From Blautia sp. (GTDB lineage: Bacteria > Bacillota > Clostridia > Lachnospirales > Lachnospiraceae): DNA of 64,000 bases. Where the stretch lies: assembly GCA_022770365.1 (NCBI GenBank), contig JALEHU010000006.1, positions 36,846 through 100,845 on the forward strand, read 5' to 3'. Both the position numbers and the translations under genes were made by a program. The notes beneath the pieces are model-generated. The model worked only from the letters and a program-made list of their open reading frames with translations, was not told the origin of the DNA and searched no databases. Below are positions 17,653 to 27,976 of the stretch, piece after piece. Every line of letters begins with the position of its first letter. Position 1 is the first letter of the stretch.

Positions 17653-18468
17653 ATGCTGAAAACGATATTTTCCCTGCCGGCGGATGTATACAAAAACCGC
17701 CGGCTGGTTTTCAAACTTGCCAAAAATGACTTTAAGACGAAATATGCCGGTTCTTATCTGGGTATCATCTGGGCGTTTATTCAGCCGATCGTCACGATCC
17801 TGGTTTACTGGTTCGTTTTTTCAGTAGGATTTAAGCCCACCATGGACAATGTGGGGGTTCCCTTTGTCCTGTATCTGGTAGCGGGTATTGTGCCATGGTT
17901 CTTCTTTCAGGATGCTCTTGTGGGAGGTACCAATGCACTTCTTGAATATAATTATCTTGTAAAAAAAGTCGTTTTCAATATCAGTGTGCTTCCTGTTGTG
18001 AAGGTGATCTCCGCACTGTTCGTACACGGCTTTTTCGTGATGTTTACCATAATTTTGTATATGTTTTACGGCCATTATCCGGACCTGTATTATCTGCAGA
18101 TTCTTTATTACAGTCTGTGTGTGTTTCTGCTGGTGCTGGGACTTTGTTATGCCACCTGTGCGGTGGTGATCTTTTTCAGGGATCTGACCCAGATCATCAA
18201 TATCGGTCTCCAGGTGGGAGTATGGCTGACCCCGATCATGTGGGTGGCAGAAAATGCTCTGCAGGACCATCCCCTTCTTCAGAAAGTACTGCAGATCAAT
18301 CCCATGTACTATGTTGTTTCCGGATACAGAGATTCTTTTATCATGAAACACTGGTTCTGGGAACGGCCGTTGTGGACTCTTTATTTCTGGGTGTTTACTA
18401 TCCTGTGCTTCCTTGGCGGCAACTGGGTATTTAAACGTCTGCGGGTTCATTTTGCGGATGTATTATAA
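17653..18468 (+). CDS. Polysaccharide ABC exporter permease (Wzm/TagG-like)
   Basis: Multi-TM ABC-2 permease: FKTKYAGSYLGIIWAFIQPIVTILVYWFVFSVGF...LVAGIVPWFFFQDAL. Confidence 0.93.
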   Translation: MLKTIFSLPADVYKNRRLVFKLAKNDFKTKYAGSYLGIIWAFIQPIVTILVYWFVFSVGFKPTMDNVGVPFVLYLVAGIVPWFFFQDALVGGTNALLEYNYLVKKVVFNISVLPVVKVISALFVHGFFVMFTIILYMFYGHYPDLYYLQILYYSLCVFLLVLGLCYATCAVVIFFRDLTQIINIGLQVGVWLTPIMWVAENALQDHPLLQKVLQINPMYYVVSGYRDSFIMKHWFWERPLWTLYFWVFTILCFLGGNWVFKRLRVHFADVL

Positions 18469-18529
18469 TGAGCAATGCTGTTCAGTCGTAAGTGCGATGG
18501 GCTGGACAGGCACAGAGAGAGGTTTTTAA

Positions 18530-19825
18530 GTGGAAAACAAAAAAGTCATTCAGGTTCAGCATTTATCAAAAATGTATAAGCTTTATGATAAACCCTCCGA
18601 TCGCCTGAAAGAGTCGCTGGGGCTCTCCCGGAAAAAACGTTATAGGGAGCATTATGCACTGCATGATGTGAATTTCGATGTACGGGAAGGAGAATGTGTG
18701 GGCATTATCGGGACAAATGGTTCCGGCAAATCCACCATTCTGAAGATTATTACCGGTGTACTGACGCCCACAGAGGGTCAGGTGCTCGTGGACGGAAGGA
18801 TTTCCGCGCTTCTGGAACTGGGCGCAGGGTTTAATATGGAATATTCCGGTCTGGAAAACGTATATCTCAACGGCACCATGATCGGCTTTTCAAAAGAAGA
18901 AATTGATGCCAGGCTGCATGATATCCTGTCTTTTGCGGATATCGGGGATTTTATCCATCAGCCGGTGAAAATGTACTCCAGCGGTATGTTTGTGCGTCTG
19001 GCGTTTGCAGTGGCGATCAATATCGATCCGGAGATTCTTATTGTAGATGAGGCACTTTCTGTGGGAGACGTATTTTTTCAGGCGAAATGCTACCATAAAT
19101 TTGAAGAATTTAAGGCGCAGGGCAAGACCATTCTGTTTGTCAGCCATGATCTGAGCAGTATTTCCAAATACTGCGACAGAGTCATCCTTCTGAATAAAGG
19201 ACGGATGCTGGACGAAGGCGCGCCCAAGGCCATGGTGGATATGTACAAGCAGCTTCTGGTGCACCAGGATCCTGTGAAACAGACAGAGGGTGCGCAGGAT
19301 GCACCGGGAATCGAAGAAAACTGGAGGGAAGGTTTCCGTGTAAATCCGGATACACTGGAATACGGAGAAAAACAGGCGGAAATTGTGGACTTTGTGGTTC
19401 TGGATTCCAAAGGACGCCAGAGTAATACCATTGATAAGGGAAGCAGCTTCCAGATCAAAATGAAAGTGCATTTTCACGAAAATATCCAGCAGCCGATCAT
19501 GGCTTATACATTTAAGAATATTCAGGGAACAGAAATCACAGGAACCAACACCATGTATGAGGAGGTTTTTGTGGAACATCCGGATGCGGGAAGAGAATGT
19601 GTCGTGACATTTAAGCAGAAAATGGATCTCCAGGGCGGAGAATATTTGCTTTCTTTCGGATGCACCGGATACCGGGAAGGAGAATTTACTGTTTTCCACC
19701 GGTTGTATGACGCCTGCAATATTACCGTTGTTTCCACGAAGAATACGGTAGGATTTTTTGATATGAATTCAGAGGTTTCCGTGGAAGAGCCGGAAACAGA
19801 CAGAAAAGTCACTGTAAAAGAGTAG
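18530..19825 (+). CDS. Polysaccharide ABC exporter ATPase with C-terminal Wzt-type carbohydrate-binding domain
   Basis: Walker A GTNGSGKST, VYSSG-type signature (MYSSGMFVRLAFA), Walker B ILIVDEAL; C-terminal ~160 aa beta-rich domain (AEIVDFVVLDSKGRQSNTIDKGSSFQIKM...) like Wzt_C. Confidence 0.93.
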   Translation: MENKKVIQVQHLSKMYKLYDKPSDRLKESLGLSRKKRYREHYALHDVNFDVREGECVGIIGTNGSGKSTILKIITGVLTPTEGQVLVDGRISALLELGAGFNMEYSGLENVYLNGTMIGFSKEEIDARLHDILSFADIGDFIHQPVKMYSSGMFVRLAFAVAINIDPEILIVDEALSVGDVFFQAKCYHKFEEFKAQGKTILFVSHDLSSISKYCDRVILLNKGRMLDEGAPKAMVDMYKQLLVHQDPVKQTEGAQDAPGIEENWREGFRVNPDTLEYGEKQAEIVDFVVLDSKGRQSNTIDKGSSFQIKMKVHFHENIQQPIMAYTFKNIQGTEITGTNTMYEEVFVEHPDAGRECVVTFKQKMDLQGGEYLLSFGCTGYREGEFTVFHRLYDACNITVVSTKNTVGFFDMNSEVSVEEPETDRKVTVKE

Positions 19826-19834
19826 GAGTGGGGT

Positions 19835-20758
19835 ATGTTGGAAAAAATCGGAAACGTTGAACTGGATTACACGTACTATCCCGGAGAGGATCTGTACAGT
19901 GACGGCCCGATCGAAGAAGTGCTTCTGGAAATTGCAAAGAATTATCGGGAAGAAGAATTGAATCAGGTGATCGCAGAGAGGAAAGACTGGTCCGTGCTGT
20001 ATCATTTTTCCCACGTGAGGCAGAATATACTGGAATGGCTGCCCATAGGAAAAGAAGAGCATGTACTGGAAATCGGTTCCGGATGCGGCGCCATCACAGG
20101 TGCGCTGGCGAGAAAAGCCAAAGATGTGACCTGTATAGAATTGTCAAAAATGCGCAGTACCATTAATGCCTACCGGAACCGGGATCATGATAATATCCGG
20201 ATACTGGTGGGAAATTTCCAGGACATCGAAAAGAATCTGGAACAGACATTTGACTATATCACGCTGATCGGCGTGTTTGAATATTCCGAAGGATATATCG
20301 GGACAAAAGAGCCTTATACAGAAATGATCCGCCGTATTTCCGCACATCTGAAACCGGGCGGAAAACTGGTGATCGCTATTGAAAACCGCCTTGGTCTGAA
20401 ATACTGGGCAGGCTGTACAGAGGATCATGTCGGCACGTATTTTGAAGGAATTGAGGGATATCCAAATACCACGGGAGTAAAAACTTTTTCCCGTAAAGAA
20501 TTAAAGGATATCATTGAAAGTGCAGGAAACTTTGAAACGAAGTTTTATTATCCCTACCCGGATTATAAATTCCCCATGGCTATTTATTCTGATGAGTATC
20601 TGCCAAAGAAGGGCGAGCTTCGGGATAATTTCTGCAATTTTGACAGAGAGAGGATGCAGCTCTTTGACGAGCCGAGAGTATATGATACTCTTGTCGACAG
20701 CGGACTGTTTCCGGAGTTTTCCAATTCATTTCTGGTGCTTGCAGAAAGGAAGGAGTAA
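19835..20758 (+). CDS. Class I SAM-dependent methyltransferase
   Basis: HVLEIGSGCGAITGALA (motif I), DYITLIGVFEYSEGY, LKPGGKLVIAIENRLGLKYWAG. Confidence 0.9.
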   Translation: MLEKIGNVELDYTYYPGEDLYSDGPIEEVLLEIAKNYREEELNQVIAERKDWSVLYHFSHVRQNILEWLPIGKEEHVLEIGSGCGAITGALARKAKDVTCIELSKMRSTINAYRNRDHDNIRILVGNFQDIEKNLEQTFDYITLIGVFEYSEGYIGTKEPYTEMIRRISAHLKPGGKLVIAIENRLGLKYWAGCTEDHVGTYFEGIEGYPNTTGVKTFSRKELKDIIESAGNFETKFYYPYPDYKFPMAIYSDEYLPKKGELRDNFCNFDRERMQLFDEPRVYDTLVDSGLFPEFSNSFLVLAERKE

Positions 20759-20760
20759 GG

Positions 20761-22077
20761 ATGGCAGAGATTATTTTTTCAAAATATTCCAATGAGAGAA
20801 GCCGCAAATTCGCCATCCGTACAGATATTCTGCAGGATGGCCAGGAGCGTTTTGTGAGAAAAACGGCTCTTTATCAGGAAGGAAGAGATCATGTAAACAA
20901 ATTGCTTTCCTGGTATGAAAAACTGGAAGAGTTGTATCGGACGGTTTCCCTTTCCTGCAACCGGTGTACAGCTGATGAAACCGGCGTGCGCCTGGAATAT
21001 CTGGAAGGAAGGACACTGGAGGAAGTTCTGGATGAACTTCTGGAAAAGGGAATGGTGGAGGAAGCAAGAGAAACATTTGTGAAGTACCTTTCCTGCGTAA
21101 AAACGATTTTTGACAGAGCGCCCTTCCAAAAGACAGAGGAATTCTGCCGGGTGTTTGGAGACGAGGCACTTCCGGATGGCCTAACCGGTGCACCGGTCAC
21201 AAATATCGATATGGTATGCGGCAATCTTGTGCTGACGAAACCGGCATCTGTATCGGGTATAGAAAGTGGCAATTGGGATACATCAAGTGGCAATCTGGAC
21301 GTGATCGCTTCAGTACTGGATTATGAATGGACATTTGACTTTCCTGTTCCCTGTCAGTATGTGCTGTACCGCATTATTCATTATTATACAGATACGCATA
21401 AAGTCCGGAGCGTTCTCGGCTCTGAGAAGCTGTGCGGGGAATTTGGCATTACCATGGAACAGATCCGTGCTTTTGAACAGATGGAGCTGCATTTTCAGGA
21501 GTATATCACGGGCAGTCATGTGCCTATGCGTGAAATGTTCCGTTATATCACGCCGGGGGTTAATACCGTGCAGACGATCAACAGCGGACAGCTTCAGGTA
21601 TTCTTTTCTTATGGAAACAGCTACAGGGAGGAACACTCTGTTACCCTTCCCATGGAGAGCGGAGAAGCGGAGCACACCATCGGGATTCCCAAGGGATGTA
21701 CTCATGTCCGCATTGATCCGGGAGAACAGGCTTGTGCAGTTCATATCAGGGAACTGACCATGGACGGACATAAGCCTTCCCTGGATACCTGCGTAATTCC
21801 TGACGGTGTACAGACAGGAGACTGGATCTACATTGCAAAAGAAGACCCGAATGTGGCGGAAATTCCGGTAGCCGCCGAAACAAGAGAAATGAAAATTTCT
21901 GTTAAGACCTATGGGGCTTCGAAAGAACTGATGAAGCAGGTTGTAAAGCTGGCTGAGGAAAACCGGGAACTGCAGAGCAAAGTGGAACAGCAGAGCCGGC
22001 TGATCAACGATATGAAAAATACGAAAGTCTGGAAAATGTATCAGAAATACCGGAATATGGCAGAGAGGAAAAAATAA
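20761..22077 (+). CDS. Kinase-like (APH/WbdD-kinase-like) protein with C-terminal coiled coil
   Basis: NIDMVCGNLVL (DxxxxN) and VLDYEWTFDFPVPCQYVLYR (D-containing metal-binding-like motif); C-terminus KQVVKLAEENRELQSKVEQQSRLINDMKNTKVWKMYQKY predicted coiled coil. Confidence 0.6.
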   Translation: MAEIIFSKYSNERSRKFAIRTDILQDGQERFVRKTALYQEGRDHVNKLLSWYEKLEELYRTVSLSCNRCTADETGVRLEYLEGRTLEEVLDELLEKGMVEEARETFVKYLSCVKTIFDRAPFQKTEEFCRVFGDEALPDGLTGAPVTNIDMVCGNLVLTKPASVSGIESGNWDTSSGNLDVIASVLDYEWTFDFPVPCQYVLYRIIHYYTDTHKVRSVLGSEKLCGEFGITMEQIRAFEQMELHFQEYITGSHVPMREMFRYITPGVNTVQTINSGQLQVFFSYGNSYREEHSVTLPMESGEAEHTIGIPKGCTHVRIDPGEQACAVHIRELTMDGHKPSLDTCVIPDGVQTGDWIYIAKEDPNVAEIPVAAETREMKISVKTYGASKELMKQVVKLAEENRELQSKVEQQSRLINDMKNTKVWKMYQKYRNMAERKK

Positions 22078-22078
22078 C

Positions 22079-24589
22079 ATGGATGACCGCATTGTAGTAT
22101 TGGATACCTGTGATTATGAGCTGAATAAGAATGGTACCTGCGTCTTGCGGGGATGGATGTATGTGGATTATGAGGATGAGCCTTCGGTACAGGTGCGTGC
22201 AGATCATATTCCTCTGGAATGCAGCATGGCCCGTCATGTAAGACGTGATGTGACTGCAGCCAGGACAGATCTGCACTTTGAGGATGACAATGTGGGATTT
22301 GAAATCCGTATTCCCAATCTGGAACAGGTATTTTCTCTGGCGGATTCTCTGCGCGTGCGCATCTGCTGCGGACGCGAGACAATTCCGGTCATCCAGAAGG
22401 AGATGAAGGAGGTACGGGAAGAATATTACCGGTCCACTATCCGCTACAATATTGAAATACTGGAACGCAGTCTCGATCAGGTTCATATCCAGGGATGGTG
22501 CATCAATCAGTGCGGAGAACTGGAAACAGAATTTCTGGATGAAAACGGAAATCCGATACCGGATGTGAAATGGAATGATGTGCGCCGGGCGGATCTGCAG
22601 GAGCATTTTCAGGTACCGCTGGAAAAATGCCATGGTTTTTCCATTGATATTCCAAGAAACAGGATCCGTGGGAAAAAGCTTCGTTTCTGCTTCCGCAATC
22701 CGGTGGCTTCCAGAGAGGAAGTCATCGATATGTATAAATTCGACAGGGACAATACCAGAATTGTCCGTGTGATGAAGACTCTTGGCAGAACAAATAAAGA
22801 CAGGAATCTGGAAATCCTCAGGGGAGAGGGGATTCGTGGATTCCTGGATTTCGTGATGGAGGAATCCAATAGTTATACACAGTCCTATGCTTATTATGAG
22901 AAGAAACATCGCCCCACCAGAAGAGAGCTGGTGAGACAGGCAGGAACAAAATTTGAAAATCCTCCCCTGTTCAGCATCGTGGTTCCGTTGTTCCACACGC
23001 CTCTTCCTTATCTGAAGATACTTGTGGATTCCGTCATTGCTCAGAGCTATGGCAGATGGGAGCTGTGTCTTGCGGACGGCAGCAGTGATGATGCGATCGG
23101 GGAATATCTGAACGAGAACTATGGGAAAGAGCCACGTATCCGCTATCAGCATCTGAATGAAAATACAGGTATTTCCGGCAATACCAATGCGGCAATTGCC
23201 ATGGCAGAAGGTGATTATATCATATTTGCGGATCATGACGATGTGATTGCACCCGACGCGCTGTACCTTGCAGCGTGCACAGTCCGGGATTATCCTGATA
23301 CGGAGATGATCTATACAGATGAGGACCTGATCGATGAGAATGGCAGAAGTATTTATCCGCATTTTAAACCGGATTTTAATATCGATTATCTGCGCTGCAT
23401 CAATTATATCTGTCATCTTGTAGTGATCAGGAGAAGCCTGCTGGACCGTGTGGGCGGACTGCGTGCGGAATTTGACGGAGCACAGGATTATGATTTTCTT
23501 CTGCGCTGTGTGGAACAGACAGATAAGATCCGGCATATCCCCAGGGTCCTTTATCACTGGCGCAGCCATGAAGGCTCGACGGCAGGCAACCAGGACAGCA
23601 AACAATATGCTGTGGATGCCGGTGCCGGAGCACTTATGGAACATTATCAGCGCCTGGGGATGGAAGCGGAAGTAGAATTTACAGGGATTTTCATTGTATA
23701 CCGCACAAGGTTCAAAGTGCAGGGAAGCCCGAAAGTTTCCATTTTGATACCGAATAAAGATCACAGGGATGATCTGGAAAAATGTATTTCCTCAATTCAG
23801 GAAAAGAGCACCTGGGAAAATGTGGAGATCATCATTATAGAAAACAACAGCGAACTTGCGGAAACCTTCGATTACTATGAAAAGCTGAGGAAACGGTATT
23901 CCAATGTCAAAGTGGTGACTTATGAGGGGGATTTCAACTACTCCGCGATCAACAATTATGGTGCCGGTTTTGCGGAGGGTGAATATCTGCTGCTTCTGAA
24001 TAATGACACGGAAGTGATCACACCTGACTGGCTGGAACGGATGCTGGGCTACTGTCAGAGAGAAGATGTGGCCATTGTAGGCGCGAAACTTTTTTATCCG
24101 GATGATACGGTACAGCATGCGGGAGTCGTTGTGGGAATCGGCGGATTTGCCGGCCACATTCTGTCCGGAAGCGGCAAAAATGCCACCGGATATATGGGAA
24201 GACTCAAAACAGCACAGGATATCAGTGCAGTTACAGGTGCCTGTCTGATGGTTAAGAGAACGGTTTTTGACGCGCTTCACGGACTGGATGAGGGATTCGG
24301 TGTGGCGCTGAATGACGTGGATTTTTGTCTGAGAGCCCGGGAACTGGGGAAATTTGTGGTTTTCCAGCCGGATGCGCAGCTTTATCATTATGAATCCAAA
24401 TCCAGAGGGCTTGAGACAACGTCACAGAAGCAGGAACGTTTTCAGCGGGAAATCGACAGATTCCTGGAAAGATATGAGGAGCTTCTCAAAGACGGTGATC
24501 CTTATTACAATCCCAATTTAAGCCTGATGACGGCAGACTGCTCTCTTCGGAAATCCCATGAGCATGTGAAAGGAAAAAGCAAAGCATGA
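22079..24589 (+). CDS. Tandem-domain GT2 glycosyltransferase with N-terminal accessory domains
   Basis: Two GT2 cores: SIVVPLFHTPLPYLKILVDSVIAQSYGRWEL...ADHDDV and SILIPNKDHRDDLEKCISSI...LLLLNNDTEVI; ~290 aa N-terminal extension. Confidence 0.93.
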   Translation: MDDRIVVLDTCDYELNKNGTCVLRGWMYVDYEDEPSVQVRADHIPLECSMARHVRRDVTAARTDLHFEDDNVGFEIRIPNLEQVFSLADSLRVRICCGRETIPVIQKEMKEVREEYYRSTIRYNIEILERSLDQVHIQGWCINQCGELETEFLDENGNPIPDVKWNDVRRADLQEHFQVPLEKCHGFSIDIPRNRIRGKKLRFCFRNPVASREEVIDMYKFDRDNTRIVRVMKTLGRTNKDRNLEILRGEGIRGFLDFVMEESNSYTQSYAYYEKKHRPTRRELVRQAGTKFENPPLFSIVVPLFHTPLPYLKILVDSVIAQSYGRWELCLADGSSDDAIGEYLNENYGKEPRIRYQHLNENTGISGNTNAAIAMAEGDYIIFADHDDVIAPDALYLAACTVRDYPDTEMIYTDEDLIDENGRSIYPHFKPDFNIDYLRCINYICHLVVIRRSLLDRVGGLRAEFDGAQDYDFLLRCVEQTDKIRHIPRVLYHWRSHEGSTAGNQDSKQYAVDAGAGALMEHYQRLGMEAEVEFTGIFIVYRTRFKVQGSPKVSILIPNKDHRDDLEKCISSIQEKSTWENVEIIIIENNSELAETFDYYEKLRKRYSNVKVVTYEGDFNYSAINNYGAGFAEGEYLLLLNNDTEVITPDWLERMLGYCQREDVAIVGAKLFYPDDTVQHAGVVVGIGGFAGHILSGSGKNATGYMGRLKTAQDISAVTGACLMVKRTVFDALHGLDEGFGVALNDVDFCLRARELGKFVVFQPDAQLYHYESKSRGLETTSQKQERFQREIDRFLERYEELLKDGDPYYNPNLSLMTADCSLRKSHEHVKGKSKA

Positions 24590-27033
24590 GACAGCAATTA
24601 TACGAGGTGGAAAAAGAACGGTTTTATCTGAATGATCCGTGTAAATATTCTATTTGCGGAGTCCTTCCCCTGGAGGACTCCATTGAAGCTTATCTGGACG
24701 GAACTCCTCTGGAAGCATCCCTGGATGAGAAAGTCGCAAGAAGCGCCATGGAGCGTTTTCAGGACGGAGAGCTGATCGGAGGACATCGCGTGGAGGCTCT
24801 GGTGACTCTTCCGGAGAATCTGGAAGGCTTCAGGAAATTGGAGGTATTTGCCGTTTCTGAAGGCAAAAAAGAATCCTGGTTCCGGATCAATGTGAAAGAA
24901 CTTCAAAAGCGCAGAGGCAGGCCGCAGTATTATATCGAAGAAGAAAAAGTGGACCGTAAGGCAGGCGTTGCAAGCATTTACGGATGGGCTGCCGCGCCTT
25001 CTCACGTAACTGTAAAGTTATTTGATGAGAATAAACAGCCCATCGACTGCCGTATCCAGAAAATGAGCAGAAAAGATGTTGTGGATATGTTTTATGAATG
25101 TCCGGTGGAAGAGGAGTGCGGATTTTTTGCAGAGCTGCAGAATATCCACGGCAGATATCTTTACGTTGTGATGCGTGCAAAAGACGGCAGCAAATCTGTT
25201 CATAAAATGGGTCTTGGTGCCGGGGAAATTCTGGCAGGAAAAGCACGCAAATATCAGAAAAGGGGTATGGATTATTTAAGAGCCCACGGGATCAAGGCGC
25301 TGGCCGTGAAGAGCGCGCGCAAAGCAGCCGGGATGCGTAACCGCCCTGTAGAGTACAGCAAATGGCTTCCAAAACATCTCCCCAGTGCTTCGGAGCTGGA
25401 GAAACAGAGAAAAACAGTGTTTGAGTATTCTCCCAAAATCAGTATCGTGGTTCCGCTCTATAAAACGAAGCCGGAATACCTGGATCAGCTGGTTACATCC
25501 ATAAAAAAACAGACGTATTCCAACTGGGAATTGTGCTTTTCTGACGGAAGCGGCGCAGATTCTCCTCTTAAAGAGCTTCTGGAGAAATATCAGAATCAGG
25601 ATCCGCGCATCAAAGTGATCTCTCACGATACTCCGCTTCGGATCGCGGAAAACACCAATGCGGCAATCCAGATCGCTACCGGTGATTACATTGCTTTCGG
25701 AGATCATGACGATGTACTGACAGCCGATGCCTTTTTTGAGTGCGTCAGAGCCATAAACAATGACCCGGAGATCGAAGTGCTGTATTCTGATGAGGACAAG
25801 ATGTCTTTCCAGGGTGATAAATTTTTCCTTCCGCATTTCAAACCGGATTTTAACCTGGATCTGCTCTGTACCGTGAATTATATCTGCCATCTGTTTGTGG
25901 CAAAAAAAGAACTGGTGGATCGCGTAGGACTGCTGAGACCGGAATTTGACGGTGCGCAGGATTATGACTTTATTTTCCGCTGCGTGGAGGCGACAAGTCA
26001 TATTTATCATATTCCGAGAATCCTATATCACTGGAGAAGCCATCAGGACTCCACGGCTGAGAACCCCGAGAGCAAGCTGTATGCATTTGACGCAGGACAG
26101 AGGGCGGTTCAGGCGCATTTTGACCGTATTGGTGTGAAGGCGGAAGTGTATCCGGGAGAATTCCTTGGATTGTACCGCACGAGGTATATCAGAGATTATG
26201 ATCCGCTGATTTCGATCCTGATTCCGAATAAGGATCATATAGAGGATCTGGAACGGTGTATTTCCTCTATTGAAGAGAAGTCCAGTTACAAAAATTATGA
26301 ATATATCATCATTGAAAATAACAGTACAGAGGAAAGGACTTTTGCTTACTATAAAGAACTGGAGGAAAAGAATCCCAAAGTTCATGTAGTTTACTGGGAA
26401 GGCCCGTTCAATTATTCCGAGATCAATAATTTCGGAGCTTCTTATGCAAAGGGTGAATATCTGCTGCTTCTGAATAATGATACGGAAGTGATCAATGCAG
26501 ACTGGCTGGAAGAACTGCTCGGTTACTGTATGCGTCCGGATGTGGGAATCGTGGGCGCAAGGCTTTACTACGAAGATGATACGATTCAGCATGCAGGTGT
26601 GGTCCTGGGCTTCGGCGGGATTGCCGGACACTGTTTTGTTCAGCAGCCGAGAGGCAATACAGGCTATTGCCACAGAATCATCTGCGCGCAGGATTACAGT
26701 GCTGTGACGGCTGCGTGCATGATGGTAAAGAAAACCGTATTTGATCAGGTGGGGGGATTAAGCTCTGATCTGGCAGTGGCATTTAATGATATTGATTTTT
26801 GTCTGAAAGTCAGAGAGGCAGGGTATCTGGTGGTTTACAACCCTTATGTGGAGCTGTATCATTACGAGTCCAAGTCAAGGGGACTGGAAGATACTCCGGA
26901 GAAAAAAGAACGTTTCGGCAGGGAGATTGCTACACTGGAATCGCATTGGCCGGATATTTTCACTAAACTGGATCCGTATTATAATCCAAATCTGACATTG
27001 CGCAGTCAGGATTTTTCCCTGAAAAGATTGTAG
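24586..27033 (+). CDS. Tandem-domain GT2 glycosyltransferase with N-terminal accessory domains
   Basis: SIVVPLYKTKPEYLDQLVTSIKKQTYSNWEL...GDHDDV and SILIPNKDHIEDLERCISSIEEKSSYKNYEYIIIENNST...LLLLNNDTEVI. Confidence 0.93.
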   Translation: MRQQLYEVEKERFYLNDPCKYSICGVLPLEDSIEAYLDGTPLEASLDEKVARSAMERFQDGELIGGHRVEALVTLPENLEGFRKLEVFAVSEGKKESWFRINVKELQKRRGRPQYYIEEEKVDRKAGVASIYGWAAAPSHVTVKLFDENKQPIDCRIQKMSRKDVVDMFYECPVEEECGFFAELQNIHGRYLYVVMRAKDGSKSVHKMGLGAGEILAGKARKYQKRGMDYLRAHGIKALAVKSARKAAGMRNRPVEYSKWLPKHLPSASELEKQRKTVFEYSPKISIVVPLYKTKPEYLDQLVTSIKKQTYSNWELCFSDGSGADSPLKELLEKYQNQDPRIKVISHDTPLRIAENTNAAIQIATGDYIAFGDHDDVLTADAFFECVRAINNDPEIEVLYSDEDKMSFQGDKFFLPHFKPDFNLDLLCTVNYICHLFVAKKELVDRVGLLRPEFDGAQDYDFIFRCVEATSHIYHIPRILYHWRSHQDSTAENPESKLYAFDAGQRAVQAHFDRIGVKAEVYPGEFLGLYRTRYIRDYDPLISILIPNKDHIEDLERCISSIEEKSSYKNYEYIIIENNSTEERTFAYYKELEEKNPKVHVVYWEGPFNYSEINNFGASYAKGEYLLLLNNDTEVINADWLEELLGYCMRPDVGIVGARLYYEDDTIQHAGVVLGFGGIAGHCFVQQPRGNTGYCHRIICAQDYSAVTAACMMVKKTVFDQVGGLSSDLAVAFNDIDFCLKVREAGYLVVYNPYVELYHYESKSRGLEDTPEKKERFGREIATLESHWPDIFTKLDPYYNPNLTLRSQDFSLKRL

Positions 27034-27127
27034 CAGAACGCAACTATTCATAGGAGATATTCCAGGAATAAAAATATGAATTGATCGCACTGAGCTTTGT
27101 GCGAAACCTGAAAGTGAGGAAGAGAAT

Positions 27128-27970
27128 ATGCGAGTACTGGTAACCGGAGTCAAGGGACAGCTTGGGCATGATGTGATGAATGAGCTTGCAAAACGCGGCT
27201 ATGAAGGCATTGGTGTGGATGTTGAGGAAATGGATATCACGGATGCCGCAGCAGTGGAACGTGTCATGCGTGAGGCACATGCGGACAAAGTTGTGCACTG
27301 CGCAGCATGGACGGCTGTGGATGCGGCGGAGGACCAGGTGGATCTCTGCCGCAAAGTCAACGCCCTTGGCACAGAAAACATTGCAAAAATGTGCAGAGAA
27401 CTGGATCTGCCCATGATTTATCTGAGTACAGATTATGTGTTTGACGGCGAAGGCACCAGACCGTGGGAGCCGGACGATGAGCGTCATCCATTAAATGTCT
27501 ACGGTCAGACAAAATATGAAGGTGAGCTTGCTGTAGAAAAATACCTGGAAAAATACTTTATCGTCCGTATTGCGTGGGTATTTGGCGTCAATGGCAAGAA
27601 TTTCATCAAGACAATGCTGAAACTGAGTGAAACTCACGATACACTTACGGTTGTGGATGATCAGGTGGGCTCTCCCACATATACGTATGATCTTGCGCGG
27701 CTTCTGGTTGATATGCTGGAAACAGAAAAATACGGCCGTTATCATGCGACCAATGAGGGACTCTGCTCCTGGTATGAATTTGCGCAGGAGATTTTCCGCC
27801 AGGCCGGGAAAAATGTGACGGTGCTTCCGGTATCCAGTGAGGAATATCCGGCGAAGGCAAAACGTCCGCACAACAGCCGCATGAATAAAGATAAACTGGA
27901 GGAGATGGGATTTGAACGTCTGCCGTCATGGCAGGATGCTCTGTCCCGCTATTTGAAGGAGATTATGTAA
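27128..27970 (+). CDS. rfbD: dTDP-4-dehydrorhamnose reductase
   Basis: MRVLVTGVKGQLGHDVMNEL, VVHCAAWTAVDAAEDQ, YLSTDYVFDGEG, NVYGQTKYEGE. Confidence 0.96.
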   Translation: MRVLVTGVKGQLGHDVMNELAKRGYEGIGVDVEEMDITDAAAVERVMREAHADKVVHCAAWTAVDAAEDQVDLCRKVNALGTENIAKMCRELDLPMIYLSTDYVFDGEGTRPWEPDDERHPLNVYGQTKYEGELAVEKYLEKYFIVRIAWVFGVNGKNFIKTMLKLSETHDTLTVVDDQVGSPTYTYDLARLLVDMLETEKYGRYHATNEGLCSWYEFAQEIFRQAGKNVTVLPVSSEEYPAKAKRPHNSRMNKDKLEEMGFERLPSWQDALSRYLKEIM

Positions 27971-27976
27971 TTAGCT

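Noticed and set aside
22004-23764. 586-aa minus-strand ORF
   Set aside because: Antisense to a strongly supported tandem-domain GT2 gene; Cys/His/Ile/Phe-rich composition typical of shadow ORFs, no recognisable domain.
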